Shown here one piece after another: positions 58,206-64,000 of a stretch of 64,000 nucleotides of DNA (position 1 is its first letter; every line of letters starts with the position of its first letter). The stretch is from contig JAKCWG010000903.1 of the NCBI GenBank assembly GCA_021464415.1, positions 1 to 64,000 on the forward strand. The letters are read 5' to 3'. The notes under the pieces are model-generated. The model was not told the DNA's origin, did not search any database, and saw only the letters and a program-made list of their open reading frames with translations. Source of the DNA: Lonicera japonica. Taxonomy: Eukaryota; Streptophyta; Magnoliopsida; Dipsacales; Caprifoliaceae. Made by a program: the position numbers and the translations under genes.

Positions 58206-60421
58206 GTCAAGGCATCAGAGTTAACTAAAATCCACTTACGTGCCATCCCCACGAAATACCTGCAAAACTGATTTGGAAAATGGGAGTGAGCTAAACACGG
58301 GCTCAGTGGGAACTATAAGGGTTTTATATATATAAAAATACATTTTCAAAACAATGCATGGTAATGCTTTCCCATCCCCAAAATATAATAAGATAGAGAT
58401 CACTTGAAAATATAGCTAAAATCACACTGATAACATAATATACCTGTAAAACTCATGCGAACGGTACAGTAAGTATCTCTGAAATACAAGTAATCTATAG
58501 CAAGTAAGTATGTACTGCCAACTCATATATGTATATATAAAACTGTTGGCTAGTTTGTAAAAATTGGCACTACAATTGCGTCATCTAGAAATGTCTCACC
58601 CGAGACAATTATCCCAAATAAACCGCAACTATCCAAGCGTCCGCCAGGTCTGCATTTCAGGGCCTTTCACCCACGCAGCAGTAGGGCCTCTCATTTGTTT
58701 ATGTGCACGGTTTCGGGTCTTTCACCCAGGGGCACCCGGTCCCAACTTATGGCCCCAACCTTTAGAGACCAAACCTGGGACCTATCATGGACGAGCGCAG
58801 TCACATATGTATTTATCTCCAGACAACCCAAGTATTAATCAACATATGTGAAATTGTGCCCATAAAATAACATAATCATTCATACTGATATCCATCAACT
58901 AACCATACCATATAAAGATAACAAAATACTATATTTGTTTGCTTATAAAACCTCTATACGCAAATATCGTATCTAGAACTGAAGAAAATATAAAATATAT
59001 ATCACATCATATGATAAACTCAAATGTATATTCAACAAGGCCCATCCATATATGTATATGTACCACAAAATCAGTAGTGGTATTATTGTTGTACTTAGAG
59101 TCGGTCTGCCAAGTCCGTCAATTTATGATTAAATAAGTATATCAGGCATTTGGGAGGTTTAGTAGTTTTTCACAAGTTTGGCACCAAGCCAAGTAAAATA
59201 TAGCATTTATATAATATACAACTTTTATGTAAACCTCCCCTCCTGATCATAGAAATTTACTTGTTCAAAATAAACTTGTAACCTTCACCAGCGTAACTAC
59301 AGACTGGCCTGGCAAATAACAAATCTCGTAAATCATGTACCGGTAGCTCAAGTACATCAATGACACCAGATATATACGTAATCATATCCTAATTATACTT
59401 TTAATTTCAAGTATAGTTTTGTGTATAAAGGGAGCGTATAGTACTGTTTAGTGTCGTGTACGTAAGTAAGGGTTTTATACCCATTTTATCCCAACAGTGT
59501 GTATGAAGGTTGTATATATCATTTTAAAACATAGTATGGCTCAACTTACGAATATCACTCTATATCTAGCGCATATCAAAATTTTATAGTACCCAAATAG
59601 TTTATATTCACTTGCGCGCTAGAGACCAAGAACAAGGGTTTTTGGCAAAACAATATAATACTTGATTTTCTTATACAATCATGTAATACTCACAATAACA
59701 TACAATAAGCAACCATTATAATTATAGAATACTAACCCAAAACCGATGGATGTGTAGAACCTATTTCGTAGAGACAAAATCTCCCATTTGTAAGAAAGTT
59801 GATGATTAAACACATAAACATTGAAAATATAATTTAATACTAGTGTTCTCACCTATCGAGGGTTAATCCCTCGAAGGTTTGCGATGGAATTGAGCCGAAT
59901 ATGCGCTAAATTCGAAAACCCCCAATCCTCTTTCCAACCATGCCCTAGTAATGGAGGTTTTGGTGTGAGGAAGAAGATGAATAGTGATAGGAGGATTGTT
60001 TTGTTGTTAATTTGATGTTGTTCTTGTGTAGTGATGGTACAAAGATGAGAATATCTCTCAAAGGCTCCCTCTCCTTCCTCTCTTGGAAGCTCTCGATGGT
60101 TCTGTGGAGAATGAGCAGAAAAGGAGGTGAAAGTATATATAAATCCCGCTCTTCACTCACACGGTTACTGTTCACGGGTGGGATTTTGGGGACCTGCAGC
60201 ACTGATTTTTGAACGTCCATAACTTCTCGCTCGGAAGTCCGATTGAGATGATCTTTATATCCACAAAAAGGTAATTCGGATCTCTACAACTTCCTTGAAG
60301 GAAGTGTCTCCAAATTTTTGACAAATAATTTCTCGTAATTCGACGAAGTTAGCGCTTTAATGTTACCGAATGAACAACTGATAGTGATTCGCCTATTTCG
60401 CGCTCAGTTTTGACCTAGTAG

Positions 60422-61009
60422 TGACGCTAACAAGGCTACATGGGCTCAAATCAACTTGTGGAGGGCCATTAGAATAAATTGGAAGCTTTATTTTAAGTAG
60501 TTTTAATTATAAGAATTATTTATTATTTCCTTATTCAATTAGGAATGTTTTCATTATTTAATTAGGAATGTTTTCCTTATTGAATTAGGATTTAGATTAG
60601 TAGTTTCCTTATTGTGTTTAGATTAGTATTTTCCTTATTCTATTAGGATTTGCTTTGAGGTTTCCTTGTCGGATTATTTTCTTGTTGCCTAAGTTTTCTA
60701 AACCTTCTTTAAAGGGGATTCATTGTATTGTTTTATATCTAAGACTTTATTCATAATAATATTGAGTGATTTAATCCTCTTTGGTTCTTCATGAACTACT
60801 TGAACTTATCGGTTTGTCAGTGGCGTTCATTCGACTTATCAATCGGTCTTCCGCACCTGATTGTGGCGTCTTCATTTTCCACCAGAATCTGATTATAGAA
60901 ATGGTCCAGGTCATTAATTTGCTACGATTTTCATGTATATGTGTCGAGGTTCGCACAACCAATTCGTTGTGTTTGCGGGTTTCGTGCGATATCACCGTAG
61001 GTCGTATCA
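60422..61009 (+). repeat. 5' LTR of the gag-only element
   Basis: 588 bp, TGACGCTAACAAGGC to GGTCGTATCA. It contains repeated TTCCTTATT...TTAGGATTTAGATTAG units; the 3' copy has more of these units. Confidence 0.88.
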
Positions 61010-61133
61010 GTTGGTATCATGTAATGACCCGGTCTCACCTCAATACGATATTGTCCGCTTTGGGTAGCGTACAGCCGGGCCTCAGCCCTGGAACGTCTAC
61101 CCTCACGGCTTTGTTTTTGGGAGCTCACGTCCA

Positions 61134-61207
61134 GCTTCCCAGGGGGTCACCCATCCTGGGATTGCTCTGGCCCAAGCACGCTTAACTTCGGAGTTCTCAT
61201 GGGATCC
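61134..61207 (-). ncRNA. 5S rRNA-like segment in Cassandra LTR (left copy)
   Basis: The minus strand reads GGATCCCATGAGAACTCCG, AAGTTAAGCGTGCTTGGGC, CAGGATGGGTGACC and CCTGGGAAG, the central and 3' parts of plant 5S rRNA including the internal pol III control region. It is part of a TRIM LTR, not a ribosomal gene of a 5S array. Confidence 0.9.
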
Positions 61208-61584
61208 GAAGCCAGTGAGCCTCCCAAAAGGCCTCGTACTTAATTAGCGACCATATCTTACTTATATGGGTCTCCAAGGATCCCCCAACTTCCGGCGTGG
61301 GATGCCCCCTTTGAGCTACCATTCCTCCACACAAGGGAGTACTCATCGCTCGAGCTACCATTCCTCCACACAAGGGAGTATCATCACTCAGGGCGTCACA
61401 TCCTTCCCCCCAAAGGAATCGACGACCTCGTCGACACACCGTACTCTGTGAGGTCCGCTCTGATACCATTTGTAATGACCCAGTCTCACCTCAGTACGAT
61501 ATTATCCGCTTTGGGTAGCGTACAGCCGGGCCTCAGCCCCGTAACGTCTACCCTCACGGCTTTGTTTTTGGGAGCTCACGACCA

Positions 61585-61658
61585 GCTTCCCAGGGGGTCA
61601 CCCATCCTGGGATTGCTCTTGCCCAAGCACGCTTAACTTCGGAGTTCTCATGGGATCC
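61585..61658 (-). ncRNA. 5S rRNA-like segment in Cassandra LTR (right copy)
   Basis: The second copy, almost identical to 61134-61207; it has GGGCAAGAGC where the left copy has GGGCCAGAGC. In the minus-oriented element this is the 5' LTR copy. Confidence 0.9.
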
Positions 61659-62165
61659 GAAGCCAGTGAGCCTCCCAAAAGGCCTCGTACTTAATTAGCG
61701 ACTATATCTTACTTATATGGGTCTCCAAGGATCCCCCAACTTCCGGTGTGAGATGCCCCATTTGAGCTAGCATTCCTCCACACAAGGGAGTACTCATCAC
61801 TCGAGCTACCATTCCTCCACACAAAGGAGTACTCATCACTCAGGGCGTCACATATCAGATGAGAGCTTCTACATTCAGGTTTTTCTATCTTTTTATTTCT
61901 TATTCTTGTTAGAGATTCAATTCAATTTAAAAAGAGAAAAAAATAAGTTAAGATTATGTTTGTTTTTTTAAAAAAAAATCCCGCTGGGTGTCGAAAAGTG
62001 TGGTTTTTACTAACAAAAAGAGCTTGGATTTTCGGATGATCAAAGTAAAATTACGTTCCGAACAACATATCTAAAAATCAGCTTGATCTAACAGTTAGAT
62101 CAAAAGTTATTACTGATTTACGATAGCACCTGCAAAAAAAGTGTGATTTTTTGCAATTTAAAGTT

Positions 62166-63251
62166 ATGGATGATTCAAAATTGTGTACCGAGGCTTTCGT
62201 AAGTGAGATGAGAAAGGTGTTTAGAGAAGAGTTTGATCCACTTCATAAGAGGTTGGAGAAAGTTTGTAAAAGTCTAGATCGAGTAGAGAAGACGCAAGTA
62301 AAGCTATCACGTAATGATCCTAATGGGAGAAGGAGAATTCAGCTTAGAAAATATAGGGTTGAAGATGATTGGGATCCGGGAATTGCTAATAAGAAACATG
62401 GTGGTAAGTTTAGAGAAGTTAGAGTTCGGGAAGATAACAATATGAGTGGTATCAAGAAAAAGACTCCTTCGAATGATCCTAAAAATTGGCGTAAATTGGA
62501 GAAGATGATGAAGGCTTATCTTGAATTCAACATGATGGGCAGCGTAGAGTCAAGTCCGAATGCAACCTTTTACGAATTAAATCAATGTAAAGAAGAGGAG
62601 AAGGAAGCCATATCTAAGCCACTATCAAAGAATGAACCAGAATATAATTCTAAGCCACAATTGGAGGATGAAGATAACGATCTACAATTTGAATCGTTGG
62701 ATACAATTATAGTTCCAAATGTGCAAGTGAAAGAAGATGAAAAAGTACAGCAAGAATATGTCATTCAAGTACAAAATATCATGCATGAAGCTCCAAAGAT
62801 AGCTATTGACACGAACGTCATCATCACTAAGAAAGAAGAAGATATTCAAGTTGAAGGATTAGATTTGAAGATTATTGAAATTGAGCGTATTGATTTCATT
62901 GGCGTTGATAAGTTTAATATTCATCCGAATTATCGGCTAGTTAACTTCTTCAACAAATTAAGAAAAATTAAATTGATGCATGACAAGAAGTTTGATGAGT
63001 TTCGAGAGGCAAGGAATTTCAAACATCATAAATATTCGAAGCACTTGTTCTATTGGCATGGAAGATATCAAGATTCGAAGAGGCATTCAAGGATTAGTTT
63101 TTTCGAAAATTGGGCGATTTGTGTACAACATAACACTGATTTGAGGACAAATCATTTTCAAGAGGAGGGGAATGACGCGAACAAGGCTACATGGGCTCAA
63201 ATCAACTCGTGGAAGGCCATTAGAATAAATTGGAAGCTTTATTTTAAGTAG
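62166..63251 (+). CDS. Gag-like protein of the non-autonomous LTR element
   Basis: 361 codons from ATG 62166 (MDDSKLCTEAFVSEMRKVFR) to a TAG inside the 3' LTR. Start: a coiled-coil-like segment EEFDPLHKRLEKVCKSLDRV (about residues 20-45), similar to the N-terminal part of some plant Gypsy gag proteins. The middle is acidic and basic low-complexity sequence; near the end come HKYSKHLFYWHGRYQ and DLRTNHFQEEGND, the latter overlapping the PPT. No CCHC knuckle, protease or RT is present. The open frame running into the LTR and lack of stops suggest it is recent or still maintained. A capsid function is inferred from position and is not certain. Confidence 0.6.
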   Translation: MDDSKLCTEAFVSEMRKVFREEFDPLHKRLEKVCKSLDRVEKTQVKLSRNDPNGRRRIQLRKYRVEDDWDPGIANKKHGGKFREVRVREDNNMSGIKKKTPSNDPKNWRKLEKMMKAYLEFNMMGSVESSPNATFYELNQCKEEEKEAISKPLSKNEPEYNSKPQLEDEDNDLQFESLDTIIVPNVQVKEDEKVQQEYVIQVQNIMHEAPKIAIDTNVIITKKEEDIQVEGLDLKIIEIERIDFIGVDKFNIHPNYRLVNFFNKLRKIKLMHDKKFDEFREARNFKHHKYSKHLFYWHGRYQDSKRHSRISFFENWAICVQHNTDLRTNHFQEEGNDANKATWAQINSWKAIRINWKLYFK

Positions 63252-63808
63252 TTTTAATTATAAGAATTATTTATTATTTCCTTATTCAATTATGAATGTT
63301 TTCATTATTTAATTATGAATGTTTTCCTTATTCAATTAGAATTTAGATTAGTAGTTTTATTATTATGTTTAGATTCCTTATTGAATTAAGATTTAGATTA
63401 GTAGTTTCCTTATTGTGTTTAGATTAGTATTTTCCTTATTCTATTAGGATTTGCTTTGAGGTTTCCTTATTGGATTAGTTTTTTGTTGCCTAAGTTTTCT
63501 ACATCCTATTTAAAGGGGATTCATTGTATTGTTTTATAAGACTTTATTCATAATAATATTGAGTGATTTAATCCTCTTTGGTTCTTCACGAACAACTTGA
63601 ACTTATCGGTTTGTCCGTGGCGTTCATTCGACTTATCAATTGATCTTCCGCACCCGATTGTGGCATCTTCGTTTTCCACCAGAATCTGATTATAGAAACG
63701 GTCCAGCTCATTAATTTGCTACAGTTTTCGTGTGTATTTCTGTCGAGATTCGCATGACCAATTCGTTGTGTTTGCAGGTTTTGTGCGATATCACCGTATG
63801 TCGTATCA
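63173..63808 (+). repeat. 3' LTR of the gag-only element
   Basis: 636 bp, TGACGCGAACAAGGC to TGTCGTATCA. It is about 48 bp longer than the 5' LTR because of an expanded AT-rich repeat near 63300-63420, plus scattered substitutions. Confidence 0.88.
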
Positions 63809-63948
63809 AGTAGGGGCCTGGATTTTCCTTCAGCCAAAACACAAAAGTTGAAGATTGCTTAAAAATCTAGACCCCTCATGTTAACGGAAACTCAATTTGG
63901 CGAAGAACGAAAAAGTTACGCTTAATTAGGCGGGTTGTTACACTTATT

Positions 63949-64000
63949 GTGACGCCCTGAATCCCGTTATGAGGTTTAGACCTCCGGAACCCAGTTAATC
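63949..64000 (-). mobile_element. End of another long LTR running off the window (LTR E)
   Basis: TGTGACGCCCTGAATCCCG at 63949 is the inverted 3' end of an LTR close to LTR D (TGTGACGCCCCGAATTCCG at 56192) and to LTR G's end. Six bases separate it from the start of LTR D. It continues beyond 64000. Confidence 0.6.

Larger units (their letters stand above)
61020..61852 (-). mobile_element. Cassandra TRIM retrotransposon with 5S rRNA-like LTRs
   Basis: Two near-identical LTRs (61020-61400 and 61471-61852) flank only 70 bp of internal DNA. On the minus strand TGGTATCAGAGC (61468-61457) is a Met-tRNA primer site beside the right LTR, and GGGGGGAAGGA (61411-61401) is the purine tract beside the left LTR, so the element is complete in minus orientation. 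TATCA flanks it (61015-61019, 61853-61857). Both LTRs contain 5S rRNA-like sequence with pol III promoter boxes, the defining feature of Cassandra. It codes for nothing and must be mobilised in trans. Confidence 0.95.
60422..63808 (+). mobile_element. Non-autonomous LTR retrotransposon with gag-like ORF only
   Basis: Direct repeats 60422-61009 and 63173-63808 both begin TGACGC and end CGTATCA, and AGTAG flanks the whole (60417-60421 and 63809-63813). A Met-tRNA-type primer site (TGGTATCA at 61012) follows the left LTR, and a purine tract AAGAGGAGGGGA precedes the right LTR. The interior has one ORF (62166-63251) and no pol. Cassandra is inserted in the primer site. Without Cassandra the element is about 2.55 kb. 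It resembles TR-GAG/LARD-type non-autonomous elements. Confidence 0.88.
56192..63942 (-). mobile_element. Long Gypsy-type LTR with two nested insertions (LTR D)
   Basis: In minus orientation it starts TGTAACAACCCGCC (63942) and ends CGGGGCGTCACA (56192). Removing the solo LTR C (56639-58205) and the gag-only element (60422-63808) with one TSD copy each leaves about 2.79 kb of continuous LTR, the same size as LTRs A and B. Related to LTR H in the middle. It has no matching TSD (TGCTT left, CTTAT right) and lies 6 bp from the end of another minus-strand LTR at 63949, so the two may belong to one tandem LTR arrangement. Confidence 0.7.

Noticed and set aside
60781..61185. 134-codon open stretch and similar ones at 61197-61636 and 63586-63837
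   Set aside because: They cross LTR and Cassandra sequence; no protein is expected from these non-coding LTRs.
61134..61658. Two 5S rRNA genes
   Set aside because: The 5S-like blocks are inside the two LTRs of a Cassandra TRIM with TSD, PBS and PPT; only the central and 3' parts of 5S match.
62151..62165. Start of the gag-like ORF at TTG 62151
   Set aside because: A nuclear-encoded element would use the ATG at 62166; the upstream five codons include no ATG.

Overview
The window looks like nuclear DNA of a flowering plant, most likely a eudicot: it is AT-rich, almost all of it is transposable elements and old repeats, and host genes are few and carry introns. Two host genes can be named. At the left edge (40-368, +) lies the C-terminal end of a PRP3-like U4/U6 snRNP splicing factor, split by a frameshift. 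In the middle, on the minus strand, is an apparently intact two-exon gene for the plastid NDH-complex assembly factor CRR42 (DUF3148): exon 1 at 25482-25169 and exon 2 at 20663-20561. The splice phase matches exactly across a 4.5-kb intron that contains a hAT element and a palindromic MITE.

Left third (1-20 kb). MITEs and fold-back elements lie at 889, 2580, 6560, 7601 and 10519. A probable Helitron spans 8262-9524. A complete Mutator-like element (MULE) spans 11085-15987, with 126-bp inverted repeats and a perfect 9-bp target duplication. The MULE carries a decayed MURA-type transposase (minus strand, three exons) and, on the opposite strand, an intact 183-aa protein made of two zinc-knuckle/GRF-like modules (11450-12001). 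A 494-bp Helitron at 18494-18987 is proved by an empty-site copy of its host repeat that lies inverted at about 31.6 kb.

Middle (25-37 kb). Here are a MITE with a palindromic MULE-type MITE nested inside it, a 15-copy palindromic minisatellite (26378-26962), decayed retroelement polyprotein pieces (29.6-31.6 kb), a CACTA-type terminus, another 9-bp-TSD MITE, a second and very degraded MULE transposase (33.4-34.1 kb) and a solo LTR with a perfect TSD (35851-37042).

Right third (37.8-64 kb). This is a dense nest of LTR retrotransposons with long LTRs (1.2-2.8 kb). A hAT shell (37843-42259) is filled by a retrotransposon end. A solo Copia-like LTR (42935-44251) sits in a hAT-like relic. Several related long Ty3/Gypsy LTRs follow, with a decayed integrase-chromodomain region (52780-54101). 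One LTR (56192-63942) holds a solo LTR and a non-autonomous element with a gag-like ORF (60422-63808), which in turn holds a Cassandra TRIM whose LTRs carry 5S rRNA-like sequence (61020-61852). No tRNA, complete rRNA, operon or CRISPR feature was seen. All calls come from reading the sequence by eye; no database or alignment was run.
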